DNA of 64,000 nt from Nodosilinea nodulosa PCC 7104 (GCF_000309385.1 NZ_JH976537.1:3454398-3518397); one strand, 5' to 3'; counted from the first letter of the stretch, positions 28,081-38,354 are shown. Program-made: numbers and translations. Notes: generated by a model from the letters alone, not told the origin.

Positions 28081-30549
28081 TCAGCACATAGGGTACAGAC
28101 AGAAGGTGTTGCCCCCCCGCATTTTGGCGTCTTGCAGGGCCTGATCGGCGGTTTTAATCAAATGGTCACTCGACAGAGAGGTGGTGGGCGTGGTGCCGCC
28201 AATGCCCAGGCTCAGGGTAATGTGCTTGGCGGCGGCGCTAGGGCAGGCAATTTTGAGATCGACAACCGCCTGCTGCATGCGCGCCACCACTCGCAGCGCA
28301 CCATCTAGGTTGGTGTTGGGCAGCACTACCCCAAATTCTTCGTCGCCGCAGCGGGCTACCAGGTCAATGTTGGGGTTAATGGTGTGGTGCAAAGTGCGGG
28401 CGATGCGCCTGAGGGCGGTATCTCCGGCCTGCTGACCGTAGACCTGGGAGTAGGTTTTCAGGTAGTCGGGGCTGCACAGAATAAGCGAAATGGGGGCCTG
28501 ATCCTGCCGGTGGCGCTCCCACTGCTGCTGCAAAAAGGCGTCGAAGTGAAGGCCGTTGGCTACCTGGGTAAGGGGGTCTGTGGTGTTTTGCTGGTCCCAG
28601 TAGAGGGCCTGGCGGTGGCGCATTTGCTCAATTTGCTGGCGCAGGCGCGATCGCTCGATACGGCTCAGCACCCGCGTCACCAGCTCTGGCCCTACAATGG
28701 GCTTGCCAATCAGGTCGTCACCCCCCACTTCAAAGACTTGGCGCACGGTAACCGTGTCAGGATGGGCGGCTACCATTAGAATTGGCAGGTTGCCAAAGCG
28801 TGAGTCCTGACGCACCACCTGGCATAGATCGATACCGCTGAAGGTTGGCATTTCCAGGGCCAGCAGCAGCAGGTCGGGCTGCACCTGCCGCAGCACTTCC
28901 CAAAACTGGCTGGGGTCAGCCAGGGCTGTAACCTGCAACCCCCAGGGGGTGAGCAACGCGGTAATGGCGGTCAGGGTGACCGGATCGTTGTCAACCACCA
29001 GCACCCGTGCCTCAGGGGCCTCAGCCTCGGGCAGGAGCTGGTCGAGGCTGTCAAAAACCTGACGGGAGGTGGTCGGGGCCACCAAATAGCGATCGCCCTG
29101 TAGCCGCGCCACCTGAACCCGCTCTTCCAGGCTGTCGTGGCAGGTCAGCACCAGCACCGGCAGCTGGGGGTAGCGGTGCTTTATCTCCCGCAGGGGGGCC
29201 AGCTTCTCGGCCAGGGCCGCCCTGGAGTCAAGGGTAATGACCACGGCTTCGGTTCGGTTTTGGGTCAGCGCCTGCTGTAGCTCAGCCAGGCTAGCTGCTC
29301 GGTCGAGGCGCCAGCCCCGGTCTGCAGCGTCAGTCTGGAGCTGGCGAAATAGCTCTGGCTCTACCGAAAGTGCCAGGCCGCGATGGCGAGCCACCGGGGC
29401 CAGATCGGCCGCTGGCGGCGGCGATCGCTCCGGCAGCTTAGGGGGCAAAGCCATGGTCTGCTTCAGGGCCAGCAGCGATCGCGACAGCTGATCCACCTGG
29501 GCGGCGTGCAGGGGCTGATCGCTCAGCAGCCGCTCGATCTGACGGGCATGGTTTGACCCCTCCTCGTAGCCAAAGGTGCCCAGCCCGCCAGCGAGGCGGT
29601 GGGCTTCGTCCTTGGCCAGGGATTGCTGCTGGGGGGGCAAGTCTCCGGCCTGGAGCGATCGCACCGCCTCCTCCACGAGCGCTAGCCGCATTTGCAGGGA
29701 CGATTGAAACCGGGCTGCGATCGACTCTAAGGTCTTGGGGACCGCAGCTCCTGCCGCCGCCACGCCGATCAGCTCTGGTACCGGCTCCAGGATCGATCGC
29801 TGGCCATCGCTCGATTCGCTCGCCCCCGACAGGAGCGCCAGCCTCTCTGCCCTTGGCTCAGCCAGCCTAGCTGGCAAATCGCGCAGGCGATAGCCCAGGC
29901 CATAGACGGTCTGAATCACGTTTTCAACCACACCGCTGCGCCTGAGTCGGTTCCGCAGGTCTTTCACCAGGTTGGTCACGGCCCCCTCCGTCGGGGAGTC
30001 ATCGATGGTCCACAGGTGGTCGAGAATGGTGCTGCGGCTAAACACCCGCTGGGGATAGCGCAAGAATAGTTCCAGCAGGCTGTACTCCTTTGGGGTCAGG
30101 GGTACCACCTGGCCGTTGTAGGTTACCTGGGCAAGGGTGGGGTCGAGGCAGAGCTGCCCCCAGGCCAGCGGTGGAATTGTCGTTGACCGCGCGCCCCGCC
30201 GCAGCAGGGCGCGAATGCGGGCTAGCACCTGCGACACCTCAAAGGGCTTGGTCACATAGTCATCGGCTCCGGCATCCAGCCCGGTAATGACATCCTCGTC
30301 CTCGGCCTGGGCTGTCAGCATCAAGATTGGGGTAGATACCCCCTGGGCGCGCAGCTGGCGGCACAGGCTAATGCCGTCCAGCCGTGGAATATTCACGTCC
30401 AGCAGCATCAGATCGTAGTTCCACAGGGCGGCTAGGGCCTGGGCCGTCATACCGTCGGCGGCCTGCTCCACGGTGTAGCGTGCCGCTGTCAGATGAAACA
30501 CCAGCAGGTCCCGAGTAACTGGGTCATCTTCAACAAGTAAGATTTTCAT
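28081..30549 (-). CDS. Multidomain response regulator: REC, OmpR-type DNA-binding, Hpt, degenerate REC, GGDEF-like
   Basis: 822 residues. A receiver domain (phospho-Asp in LLDVNIPRLDG) is followed by an OmpR-type winged helix (residues about 125-225; PLTPKEYSLLELFLRYP, TNLVKDLRNRLRRSG) and an Hpt-like domain with DEAHRLAGGLGTFGYEEG. A cryptic receiver-like block comes next. Then there is another receiver-like domain in which the phospho-Asp position reads LLLLALEMP (Asp replaced by Ala). The C-terminal GGDEF domain has its signature as CGDEEF rather than GGDEF. DNA binding, phosphorelay and a diguanylate-cyclase-like module in one chain suggest an integrator; cyclic-di-GMP synthesis is uncertain because of the motif change. 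It lies next to the kinase operon, 78 bases upstream. Confidence 0.88.
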   Translation of the reverse strand: MKILLVEDDPVTRDLLVFHLTAARYTVEQAADGMTAQALAALWNYDLMLLDVNIPRLDGISLCRQLRAQGVSTPILMLTAQAEDEDVITGLDAGADDYVTKPFEVSQVLARIRALLRRGARSTTIPPLAWGQLCLDPTLAQVTYNGQVVPLTPKEYSLLELFLRYPQRVFSRSTILDHLWTIDDSPTEGAVTNLVKDLRNRLRRSGVVENVIQTVYGLGYRLRDLPARLAEPRAERLALLSGASESSDGQRSILEPVPELIGVAAAGAAVPKTLESIAARFQSSLQMRLALVEEAVRSLQAGDLPPQQQSLAKDEAHRLAGGLGTFGYEEGSNHARQIERLLSDQPLHAAQVDQLSRSLLALKQTMALPPKLPERSPPPAADLAPVARHRGLALSVEPELFRQLQTDAADRGWRLDRAASLAELQQALTQNRTEAVVITLDSRAALAEKLAPLREIKHRYPQLPVLVLTCHDSLEERVQVARLQGDRYLVAPTTSRQVFDSLDQLLPEAEAPEARVLVVDNDPVTLTAITALLTPWGLQVTALADPSQFWEVLRQVQPDLLLLALEMPTFSGIDLCQVVRQDSRFGNLPILMVAAHPDTVTVRQVFEVGGDDLIGKPIVGPELVTRVLSRIERSRLRQQIEQMRHRQALYWDQQNTTDPLTQVANGLHFDAFLQQQWERHRQDQAPISLILCSPDYLKTYSQVYGQQAGDTALRRIARTLHHTINPNIDLVARCGDEEFGVVLPNTNLDGALRVVARMQQAVVDLKIACPSAAAKHITLSLGIGGTTPTTSLSSDHLIKTADQALQDAKMRGGNTFCLYPMC

Positions 30550-30710
30550 TGGTGAGGCACATCCCTATTGTATAGATGGCATCCCGGGCAAAGCATCCGT
30601 CTTGTTCTCTACGTCAGTTCCTTAGGCTCAGCTCCCTGCGACATTTCTTAGCATATCGTTAAGCTTCAATCTTCTCTACCCAGGGTGGGATGTGTCCCAT
30701 CCTAAAACCA

Positions 30711-31886
30711 CTACAGAGGAGCCTGCCAGGAGCGCTGCTGTAGGGCTGTGTGCACGGCCTGCCGCTGGTCGCGGTGGGTGATCCAGCGGTGGTAGGTGCG
30801 GTTGTGAATGGCCACCGAGTGGCCCATCATCCGGGCGGCCACGGTGTCGGGCAGGCCAAAGTGGATGGTGCGCACCGCCCAGGCATGGCGCAGATCGTAG
30901 GGCGAAAAGGGCACTCCATAGCGCTTGAACTGAATGGCCACCTGCTGGCCAACACGCTGGAGGGTGGTCACACTCAAGTCTGTGTTGATCGGGGGCAGAT
31001 GGCCCTGGCGCAGGTCAAAGCGCTCGATCCATTCTGGATAAAAAGGCCAAACATCGTGGAGGCCGGTTTTGGTGGTTTCTAGCACGGTAATTCGGCCCTC
31101 GGGGTCGCCCTGGCGCAGTTCCCGGTAGTCACAGAAGAACACCTCGTGGTTGCGCAGGCCGTAGGTGGCCATTACCCCATACACGTAGCGCCAGGCCGGG
31201 TTTGGAATGCGATCGCGCCATTCGACAATCACTTCGTCAGAGGGCAGCAGCCGTCGCTGGGCCTTGCTGCTGCCGTACTGTCCCCCCAGTTTGTCCATGC
31301 CCTCGGGCAGGGTCAGCCCCTGAAAGTCGGCAAAGGCTTTGAAAGCGGTGCAGGCCACCTGGCGGCTGCGCGAGTGCAGCGGCAGGGCCTCTAGGGTGGC
31401 CAAAATTGCGGTTTCTAGAGACTGCTGGGGCTGCCGTTCCACCTGGGCCAAGAGCTTCTTCAGGTAGGGGGCGTAGGCTTTCTCCCAGGTGGTTTTGCGC
31501 GAGGCCAGGGCGGCAGCACCGGGGCCAGAGCGAGCCATCACGTCAGCCTCAAACTGGGCGATCCGCTCCGCCAGGGGCAAGCCTTCGGGGCGGGCTTCCT
31601 CGGGCTGGGGGAGATAGTCGGCCCAGCTAAAGCGCCGCTCGATCAGCTGGCCCGCAATAACTTTGGCCTCGCGCTCGATCTGCTTGAGACCCGCCTGGGT
31701 GGCGGGTAGCCCGAGGGGAATTCGCTGCTGGTGGGGGCGAGCCTTGGCGCTGCCGGGGCGCGGCGGCAGGGTGCCCCGCAGGCTGAGGCGATCGCCCCGC
31801 TGCTCCACCTGTAGACCCAGGCGAGCGGCTTTAAAGCGAGTGTTCAGCGCTGCGATCGCGCGGTCTAGAGAGGCAGGGGCAGCCAT
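30711..31886 (-). CDS. Tyrosine recombinase / site-specific integrase
   Basis: 391 residues. The C-terminal catalytic domain has the expected residues: Arg in ATYGLRNHEVF, the HxxR-type element in YDLRHAWAVR, GHSVAIHNRTYHRW with the G-H and the nucleophilic Tyr. The N-terminal part (residues 15-130) is a basic arm-binding or SAM-like region. No phage, excisionase or att repeat is seen nearby, and its GC matches the core, so it looks long-resident rather than part of a recent element. It is divergent from hemH, 76 bases apart. The target site is unknown. Confidence 0.9.
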   Translation of the reverse strand: MAAPASLDRAIAALNTRFKAARLGLQVEQRGDRLSLRGTLPPRPGSAKARPHQQRIPLGLPATQAGLKQIEREAKVIAGQLIERRFSWADYLPQPEEARPEGLPLAERIAQFEADVMARSGPGAAALASRKTTWEKAYAPYLKKLLAQVERQPQQSLETAILATLEALPLHSRSRQVACTAFKAFADFQGLTLPEGMDKLGGQYGSSKAQRRLLPSDEVIVEWRDRIPNPAWRYVYGVMATYGLRNHEVFFCDYRELRQGDPEGRITVLETTKTGLHDVWPFYPEWIERFDLRQGHLPPINTDLSVTTLQRVGQQVAIQFKRYGVPFSPYDLRHAWAVRTIHFGLPDTVAARMMGHSVAIHNRTYHRWITHRDQRQAVHTALQQRSWQAPL

Positions 31887-31962
31887 CAGGGTCGGAAACC
31901 GTTCATCCAGCTTGTAGAATAATGTCAGATATGAGTACCTACTTTAGAACTACTACAGTGCC

Positions 31963-33126
31963 ATGGGTCGTGTCGGGGTCTTATTGCTAAATCTAGGGGG
32001 GCCCGAGCAGCTCGACGATGTTCGTCCCTTTTTGTTTAACCTGTTTGCCGATCCAGAAATCATTCGCCTGCCCTTCCCCTGGTTGCAGCGTCCCCTGGCC
32101 TGGTTAATTTCAAGCTCGCGCGCCAAGCAGTCCCAGGAAAACTACCGGCAGATTGGCGGTGGTTCACCCCTGCGCCGCATCACCGAAGAGCAGGCCGAAG
32201 CCCTAAAACGAGAGCTGGCCGACCAGGGCACCGAAGCCAACATCTACATCGGCATGCGCTACTGGTACCCCTTTACCGAAGAGGCTGTCGCCCAGATCAA
32301 GCGCGACGGTATCGAACGGCTGGTGGTGCTGCCCCTGTACCCGCAGTTTTCCATCAGCACCAGCGGCTCCAGCTTTCGCCTGCTGGAGCGCCTCTGGCTC
32401 GAAGATCCTGCCCTCCAGCGCATTGTCTACACCGCCGTCCCCTCCTGGTACGATCGCCCCGGCTACACCGCCGCCATGGCCGATCTGATTGCCCAAGAAC
32501 TCAACAAGCTCGAAGATCCCGACCAGGCCCACATTTTCTTTAGCGCCCACGGCGTGCCGGTGAGCTATGTCGAAGAGGTAGGCGACCCCTACCAGCGCGA
32601 AATTGAGCACTGCACGGAGCTGATTATGCAGGCGCTCAACCGCCCCAACCCCTACACCCTGGCCTACCAGAGCCGGGTGGGGCCGGTCGAATGGTTGCAG
32701 CCCTATACCGAAGACGCGATCGAGCAGCTCGCCCACCAGGGGGTTAAAGATCTGGTGGTGGTGCCGATCAGCTTCGTTTCCGAGCACATCGAAACGCTGC
32801 AAGAAATCGACATGGAATACCGGGAGATTGCCCACGAAGCCGGTATTCCAGGATTCCACCGGGTCCCTGCCCTCAACACCCATCCCCGCTTCATTACCGA
32901 CATGGCCGACATGGTCACCGAAGCCCTGGCTGCCCCCCGCCAGCTTTTCTCCGACGTGGTGCACCCCGACAAAAAGGTCAAGATCTACCCCCAGGAGCGA
33001 TCGGCCTGGGGGCTTACCCCCGTTGCCGAAGTGTGGAACGGGCGGTTGGCGATGGTGGGCTTTTTAGCCCTGCTGCTAGAGCTGGTCAGCGGTCGCGGTC
33101 CGCTGCACTTTGTCGGCATTCTCTAG
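31963..33126 (+). CDS. hemH: Ferrochelatase with C-terminal CAB-like helix
   Basis: 387 residues. The catalytic domain runs from [11 protein letters not shown] through [19 protein letters not shown] (active-site His) and [20 protein letters not shown] (Glu/His). After a linker ([12 protein letters not shown]), the last 45 residues form a membrane helix with the chlorophyll-binding motif [17 protein letters not shown], as in cyanobacterial and plastid type-II ferrochelatases. It inserts Fe2+ into protoporphyrin IX at the heme/chlorophyll branch point. The CAB tail is thought to couple the enzyme to pigment supply. Confidence 0.97.
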   Translation: MGRVGVLLLNLGGPEQLDDVRPFLFNLFADPEIIRLPFPWLQRPLAWLISSSRAKQSQENYRQIGGGSPLRRITEEQAEALKRELADQGTEANIYIGMRYWYPFTEEAVAQIKRDGIERLVVLPLYPQFSISTSGSSFRLLERLWLEDPALQRIVYTAVPSWYDRPGYTAAMADLIAQELNKLEDPDQAHIFFSAHGVPVSYVEEVGDPYQREIEHCTELIMQALNRPNPYTLAYQSRVGPVEWLQPYTEDAIEQLAHQGVKDLVVVPISFVSEHIETLQEIDMEYREIAHEAGIPGFHRVPALNTHPRFITDMADMVTEALAAPRQLFSDVVHPDKKVKIYPQERSAWGLTPVAEVWNGRLAMVGFLALLLELVSGRGPLHFVGIL

Positions 33127-33258
33127 CTCTCTAGCGTGAGCAGAGCAGCGACTAGTACTCGAAGGCTGAAATATCTTCATCGTTTTGGCGCGCTTGGCTC
33201 CCTAGCTTTCTTGCTCCCTCGCGATTGGCAATAGTCGCCACCCTTTTGCCGCAGTCTA

Positions 33259-33816
33259 CTAGGGTTTCCGGCGTCGGGGCCAGTGCTGCCAAAAGTACGA
33301 AGTACGGATGACTAGCCACAGCAGCAGCAGCGCAATAATGCCTCCCTGGTTGGGGGCGTCAAACGCCAGCACCGCCAGCACAATGCACAACCCATCTACC
33401 ACGAAGAAAAGCCACAGCGGTGGCCGGCGGGGACGATAAAACCAGCCCACCTGCAACAGCTGAATCACCAGGGCCAGCAGGGCGCTAATCAGGCCAATCA
33501 GTGGACTGATCCAGCCTTCTAAGCCAAAGGTTCTGGCCACAGCCAGACCGGCCAAAGCCCCTACCCCAGGGCTGAGAACGAGCTCGAGAATCTGAAAGAG
33601 GCGCTGGCTATAGCGATCCTTTGACAGCATGAGCTCGGCCATCGACCAGATCGCCAGCACGGCCAGCACCAGCGCCGGGGGCAGCCGCGACAGCAGCGGC
33701 ACGTTGGCCCACATCTGGGGGCCAGACATCAGGCCAATCAGCAGCAGGGGCAGCGCCAGCCGCAGCCCGGTCGCCGCTGCGATCGACAAAATCGCCAGTA
33801 GTTCAGTAATAATCAC
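33259..33816 (-). CDS. DUF4126 family membrane protein
   Basis: 185 residues, strongly hydrophobic, with about five membrane helices. The first starts AILSIAAATGLRLALPLLLIGLM, a hallmark of DUF4126, and the protein ends with a basic WPRRRKP tail. Function unknown. The ORF ends 130 bases from the convergent hemH and starts 38 bases downstream of hrcA, so it may be cotranscribed with hrcA. Confidence 0.8.
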   Translation of the reverse strand: MIITELLAILSIAAATGLRLALPLLLIGLMSGPQMWANVPLLSRLPPALVLAVLAIWSMAELMLSKDRYSQRLFQILELVLSPGVGALAGLAVARTFGLEGWISPLIGLISALLALVIQLLQVGWFYRPRRPPLWLFFVVDGLCIVLAVLAFDAPNQGGIIALLLLWLVIRTSYFWQHWPRRRKP

Positions 33817-33854
33817 GGCGTTTCCTCCCCAACTGGGCCGCTTTGGGGATTCCC

Positions 33855-34949
33855 CTATTCGCTGAGGGCAGTGGATAGATAGTCTGCTGCTGCCTTAACC
33901 ACCGCCACGGCGTTCTCGTAGACCATCCGGGTTGGACCCAGCACCCCCACGCTGCCCACAGAGGCGTCGCAGCGCGTGTAGTTAGACACCACCAGGGCAC
34001 AGCCTTGCATCGGCTCTAGGGGGTTTTCGGCCCCAATCCAAACCTTAACATCTACGCCGTTGAGCGTTTGGCTAGCTGCGGGTGGGGTGTCAAAAAATAG
34101 AGGCCACAGCTGAGACTGGTCTTCTTCCAGCAGCCGCACAATGGACTGAATCCGCTGGGCATCAGAGAATTCAGGCTGACGCAGCACTTCTGACAGACCG
34201 CTGATGACTAGCTGAGGGGTCTCTGGAGCCTGCGATCGCTGCGCCAGATGGCCCAATGCCTGGCGCAGCAGCGTCCCATAGTGCTGAAACTCAGCGTCGA
34301 GATCACCCCAGTTTAGGGTGGCCACATCCGCCAGGGGGCGTCCCCTCAGGTGATGGCTCAAAAAATTGGACAGGATTTCCAAGTGACGGCGACCCAACTC
34401 CTCGGTTGCCGAGTCTGAGGCCCCAGGCACGGCTGGCAGTTGCACAACCACCGACTGAGTCGCCAGCGAGTCAAGCAGCACCACCATTAGCACCTGCCCC
34501 CCATCCACCGCTACCAGCTGAATATGACGAATAATCGCCGTGCTGGACTGGGGCACGGTAATCAGGGTCAAGTAGCCGCTGATCTGCGCCAAAATCTGGG
34601 TGGCCGATCGCAGCAGCGACTCTAGGCTGCGCCCCACCCAGTCCAGCTCCTCCGACAGGGCCGCATCCACTCGCCGCCTCACGCGAGTCGAGGGCGACAT
34701 CAGGCGATCGACATAGAGGCGATAGCCAAAGTCTGAGGGCACTCGCCCCGCCGAGGTGTGCGGCTGGTAGAGCAGGCCATATTTCTCCAGCAGACCCATG
34801 GTGTTGCGCACCGTTGCCGGACTCACCTTCAGGTCATACTCCTGGGCCAGAGCCCGTGACCCCACCGGCTCTGCCGTAGCGATGTAGTGGCGAATGGTTG
34901 CCTGTAGCACCTGTTCGTGGCGAGCACTCAGGGGAAGAGCAGAGTCCAT
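33855..34949 (-). CDS. hrcA: Heat-inducible transcription repressor HrcA
   Basis: 364 residues. The N-terminal winged helix has ARHEQVLQATIRHYIATAEPVGSRALAQEYDLKVSPATVRNTMG-like order (HrcA signature of AEPVGS and SPATVRNxMxxLE). The GAF-like sensor and dimerisation domains continue to DVKVWIGAENPLEPMQGCALVVSNY. HrcA represses groESL-type operons by binding the CIRCE inverted repeat. No CIRCE (TTAGCACTC and its inverse) is visible upstream of this gene, so autoregulation by that site is not supported here. Confidence 0.96.
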   Translation of the reverse strand: MDSALPLSARHEQVLQATIRHYIATAEPVGSRALAQEYDLKVSPATVRNTMGLLEKYGLLYQPHTSAGRVPSDFGYRLYVDRLMSPSTRVRRRVDAALSEELDWVGRSLESLLRSATQILAQISGYLTLITVPQSSTAIIRHIQLVAVDGGQVLMVVLLDSLATQSVVVQLPAVPGASDSATEELGRRHLEILSNFLSHHLRGRPLADVATLNWGDLDAEFQHYGTLLRQALGHLAQRSQAPETPQLVISGLSEVLRQPEFSDAQRIQSIVRLLEEDQSQLWPLFFDTPPAASQTLNGVDVKVWIGAENPLEPMQGCALVVSNYTRCDASVGSVGVLGPTRMVYENAVAVVKAAADYLSTALSE

Positions 34950-35028
34950 AGGGGGTTGGTATAAAACTCAACTACGGCATTGCCTTACCATAACAGATGT
35001 TTTCTGGGGTTCGGTAATAGACCCACGT

Positions 35029-35514
35029 TTACAGGTCTTTGCTTTGGCTAAAAAACTCGCCGACCTTGAAGCTGGCCGTCTTTTCAAGCTGGGCCATAAC
35101 CGATCGCGTAATCAGCTTGCCCTGCTCCACCAGCACCTCTCCGGTAATGGGGTGCAGCAGATCCTGGTCAGCGCGGCGGCCAATCAGCGCCTCAATGTCC
35201 TGGAGCGAGTTGACGTACATGCCTGGGGGCAGTTCTACCACGACCCCATTAGCGATCACCCGAGCCTGGCAGGCCAAGCGCGAGTTTGGTTTGCAGGAGG
35301 TAATCACCTCCAGGGTGCGCTGTTCGCGGCGATTAATAGACGTCAATGCCTCCATACCCGACTGCACGTAGATGTGACAGGTAGCACACATGCCCCGGCC
35401 GCCACATTCCTTCAGCACGTCTAGATCTTTGTTGAGCAGAACCGAAAGCAGATTGCCATTTGTTTCAACAGAGGTTTCTTGGGCGATGGGCTCTAGGCGA
35501 ACAGTTTTAGCCAT
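35029..35514 (-). CDS. 2Fe-2S ferredoxin with C-terminal extension
   Basis: 161 residues. Cluster ligands are C37, C43, C46 (C-GGRGM-C-AT-C) and C82 (SRLACQ), the beta-grasp plant/adrenodoxin-type arrangement. The C-terminal 60 residues (ALIGRRADQDLLHPITGEVLVEQG...) are not in photosynthetic ferredoxin PetF, which is about 97 residues. It is therefore a specialised electron carrier; the partner is unknown. The gene is monocistronic, between hrcA and the Roadblock-like gene. Confidence 0.88.
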   Translation of the reverse strand: MAKTVRLEPIAQETSVETNGNLLSVLLNKDLDVLKECGGRGMCATCHIYVQSGMEALTSINRREQRTLEVITSCKPNSRLACQARVIANGVVVELPPGMYVNSLQDIEALIGRRADQDLLHPITGEVLVEQGKLITRSVMAQLEKTASFKVGEFFSQSKDL

Positions 35515-35604
35515 GGGATGTAAGGGGGATAGGGGAATTGGGATAGATAGCCTGATCGCAGGCAGCTGTGGAATAGCCCTCGGAGCAACGGGTCTAGCTT
35601 AGCC

Positions 35605-36402
35605 CTAGCTGTCCTGGGAGGGCGGAGCATCCAGCAATAGATCCTGCTCCTGGGGAGTAAGCGTTTGCTCGCTGACCAGGGTTTGAAAATTGCGGATGGT
35701 TCTGCTGCCGCGCCCTAGAAAGGCTGTGACCCAGGCCTTAATCCACTGGCACTGTTCTGCGGTGAGAGGGGTTTGGCCATCGGTGCCAGTGGCGAATTGG
35801 CCATCTTTTTGCACCTCAAACTGCTCCAGCCAGGGGTGGGCAGGCCGCGATTGCTTCCAGGTGTTGATGACGATGATTTTGCCCAGATACTGGGTAGCGC
35901 CATCGCTGAGGTGATTGAGGGCCGCAACCACGTCCTGGAGGACTGGGGTTAGAGTACCCTGTTTGACCGCCTCTGGCTCAGGTTGAGAGGCGGTAACCGT
36001 GGAGAGATCGGTGGCGTTACTGCCTAGGGTGACGCAGCCTGCCAACAGCCGAAAGGTCGACACTGCGTTGTGGGGAGCCTCCATCAGGGTGGCCTTGAGC
36101 TGGCCAATGGCGGTGCGATAGTCGGTAAGGGGCATCTGATCGTTGGTCAGCACCAGTAAAATCAGCCCCTGCTCGAGCTTGTAGATATGGGTGAGCTGAT
36201 TGGTAAAGCGAAAGGTAAATGTGTCGAAATGGGCCGGAGTAGTTTCGACGACCTGCTGAATGCCCTGGGCCAGGGCCTCTTGCTGATGGGAGTTGAGACT
36301 GATATCTGGCCCCACAAAGAAGGGGCGGTTACGGCCATCAATCAGCGCCATCCCAGAGATACCGGGCAGATTGAGGACATTCTGGATCACCTGACGTTTC
36401 AT
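35605..36402 (-). CDS. Roadblock/LC7-like cyanobacterial protein
   Basis: 265 residues. The N-terminal 120 residues (GISGMALIDGRNRPFFVG, FTNQLTHIYKLEQGLILLVLTN) look like a Roadblock/LC7 fold, often found in GTPase regulators. The C-terminal half (NHLSDGATQYLGKIIVINTWKQSRP, PLTAEQCQWIKAWVTAFLGRGSRTI) appears specific to cyanobacteria. No GTPase gene is nearby. The domain call is by pattern only. Confidence 0.65.
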   Translation of the reverse strand: MKRQVIQNVLNLPGISGMALIDGRNRPFFVGPDISLNSHQQEALAQGIQQVVETTPAHFDTFTFRFTNQLTHIYKLEQGLILLVLTNDQMPLTDYRTAIGQLKATLMEAPHNAVSTFRLLAGCVTLGSNATDLSTVTASQPEPEAVKQGTLTPVLQDVVAALNHLSDGATQYLGKIIVINTWKQSRPAHPWLEQFEVQKDGQFATGTDGQTPLTAEQCQWIKAWVTAFLGRGSRTIRNFQTLVSEQTLTPQEQDLLLDAPPSQDS

Positions 36403-36615
36403 AAATCCTTAGGGGCTCGCTCTAAATTTTGTTGTCGAGTGTCCTGAACCAAGTAATCTAGGGATGGCAGACTTAATTCGACACTAGGCTTGAGGCCATG
36501 AGTCTATCTAGGGTTGTTGGGGCGACATCGGTTGCGACGACAGCCAGGGACTGGCCTGCATTACTATCACGGTTTGTTGGCATCCCAGGATTATCGTACG
36601 TTAGGGTTAATGCCC

Positions 36616-37623
36616 ATGTCTGACCTTCCTTTTACCCTTGACCAGTTGCGGATTCTTAAAGCTATTGCAGCAGAGGGCAGTTTCAAACGAGCGGCAGACA
36701 GCCTGTATGTCTCTCAGCCAGCGGTCAGTCTACAGGTGCAAAACCTGGAGCGACAGCTGGATGTACCGCTATTTGACCGGGGCGGGCGGCGGGCGCAGCT
36801 CACCGAGGCGGGGCATTTACTGCTGAGCTATGGCGATCGCATCCTCAGCCTGTGTCAGGAGACCTGTCGCGCCATCGAGGACCTCCAAAATTTGCAGGGA
36901 GGAACCCTGATTATTGGCGCTAGTCAGACCACAGGCACCTATCTCCTCCCCCGCATGATTGGCCTCTTTCGGCAAAAGTACGCCGACGTAGCCGTACAGC
37001 TGCATGTGCACTCTACCCGCCGCACCGCCTGGAGTGTGGCCAATGGACAGGTTGACCTGGCAATTATTGGTGGCGAGCTTCCTCCCGAACTGCAGGACTC
37101 TTTAGAAAGAGTGCCCTACGCCGAAGATGAACTCGCACTGATTATGCCGATGTATCACCCCCTGGCCAGTCAAGCCGTCATCCAGCGGGAAGATCTCTAC
37201 AAGCTGCATTTTATCGCCCTGGATTCACAGTCAACCATCCGTAAAGTGATCGATCAGGTCTTAACTCGCTGCGGTATTGAAACCCGCCGTCTGAAGATCG
37301 AGATGGAGCTAAACTCCATTGAGGCGATTAAAACCGCTGTGCAGTCTGGGCTAGGGGTGGCGTTTGTGTCTAACTCCGCGATCGAAAAAGAGCTGCAGAT
37401 GGGCGTTCTGCACCGGGCCAAAATTGAGTCGGTGGTGGTTAACCGCACCCTGTCGGTAATTTTTAATCCCAACCGCTACCGCTCTAAGGCTGCCGCTGCC
37501 TTCACCAGCGAAATTTTGCCGCAGTTTACCAATCTGCCCCTCAACTTTAAGCCCGTCGGCGCAGAAAAAAATGGCGCGAAGCCTGCCCCTCCGGCTTCAG
37601 AGCCGCTTTACCCGACTCCCTAA
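36616..37623 (+). CDS. rbcR: LysR-type regulator RbcR (Ycf30)
   Basis: 335 residues from the ATG at 36616 ([14 protein letters not shown]); the longer upstream frame is not homologous. The HTH is [26 protein letters not shown], followed by LysR effector-domain blocks [17 protein letters not shown] and [20 protein letters not shown]. This closely follows RbcR/Ycf30, conserved from cyanobacteria to red-algal plastids, which activates Rubisco and carbon-fixation genes. The 3' end overlaps the convergent Crp-like gene by 4 bases. Confidence 0.88.
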   Translation: MSDLPFTLDQLRILKAIAAEGSFKRAADSLYVSQPAVSLQVQNLERQLDVPLFDRGGRRAQLTEAGHLLLSYGDRILSLCQETCRAIEDLQNLQGGTLIIGASQTTGTYLLPRMIGLFRQKYADVAVQLHVHSTRRTAWSVANGQVDLAIIGGELPPELQDSLERVPYAEDELALIMPMYHPLASQAVIQREDLYKLHFIALDSQSTIRKVIDQVLTRCGIETRRLKIEMELNSIEAIKTAVQSGLGVAFVSNSAIEKELQMGVLHRAKIESVVVNRTLSVIFNPNRYRSKAAAAFTSEILPQFTNLPLNFKPVGAEKNGAKPAPPASEPLYPTP

Positions 37624-38354
37624 CCCAGCACTTCTCGGGAAATTTCCTGATCGCTCGGGATTGCAATGAGTCCGTCTTTATAGATGTGGATGAGCTTGCG
37701 CTGGCGCAGTTTGCCCATCAGGCGGGTAACGGTGACGCGGGTTGAGCCGATGGCGCTGCCAATTTGGGCGTGGGTAAGGGACCAGGGCAAGTAGTACCCT
37801 GACTCGCAGGGTTCGCCAAATTCTTCGATCAGCAGGGTGAGAAAGCCAAATAGGCGATCGATGGTGCGGCGCTGACCCAAGGTACTCAGCCACAGCAGCT
37901 TGCGCTGGTGCTGATAGCGAAAGGCATCCAGCACTTCACGCCGAAAGTGAGGCCAGTTGTCCAGGTCGCTCCAGTAGAGCCAGAGCACAGTGGTTTGATC
38001 GACGTGGGCAAAGCTCTGCAACAAAAAGGGGGACTGAGCCACAATTTCAAAGGGCTGCCCTGCCCCCACAAAGCCCAAAAACGCCTCTTCACTGAGGCCC
38101 AGGGCCATTGCGGTGGAATTCTCTTCGTCAGCGGCATCGTCGGGTTCTGAACTGCCTAAGTCTGGGGCCGCACCCTGGGCCGTCCCTACCAGGCGCACTG
38201 CGCCGCGTTCTACTAAGTACAGCAGCCCAGAGCGAGTGGGAATACGCTCGTCCTTGTTGAACGTTCTGGCCCGGTAATGGGAGTGAGCCCAGTCAGTGAT
38301 GCGCTGCCAGGTTAAAAATGGTCGAGCATGATCGGGGCGTGGAGATGATTGCAT
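37620..38354 (-). CDS. Crp/Fnr-family regulator without an evident cNMP pocket
   Basis: 244 residues from the ATG at 38352-38354; a longer frame to 38405 is possible. The C-terminal Crp-type HTH is [35 protein letters not shown]. The N-terminal beta-roll is recognisable ([15 protein letters not shown]) but lacks the PxGExxGE..RxA cyclic-nucleotide signature and is interrupted by an acidic insert ([13 protein letters not shown]). It therefore probably senses something other than cAMP. It is close to rbcR but on the opposite strand. The target is unknown. Confidence 0.82.
   Translation of the reverse strand: MQSSPRPDHARPFLTWQRITDWAHSHYRARTFNKDERIPTRSGLLYLVERGAVRLVGTAQGAAPDLGSSEPDDAADEENSTAMALGLSEEAFLGFVGAGQPFEIVAQSPFLLQSFAHVDQTTVLWLYWSDLDNWPHFRREVLDAFRYQHQRKLLWLSTLGQRRTIDRLFGFLTLLIEEFGEPCESGYYLPWSLTHAQIGSAIGSTRVTVTRLMGKLRQRKLIHIYKDGLIAIPSDQEISREVLG

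Noticed and set aside
30711..31886. Tyrosine recombinase as sign of a prophage or integrative element
   Set aside because: No phage genes, excisionase, tRNA or att duplication nearby, and composition equals the core.
34950..35028. CIRCE operator upstream of hrcA
   Set aside because: No TTAGCACTC/GAGTGCTAA pair is present.
36514..36615. Longer N-terminus of rbcR
   Set aside because: The extra 34 residues are not part of RbcR, which begins close to the FTLDQLRIL helix.
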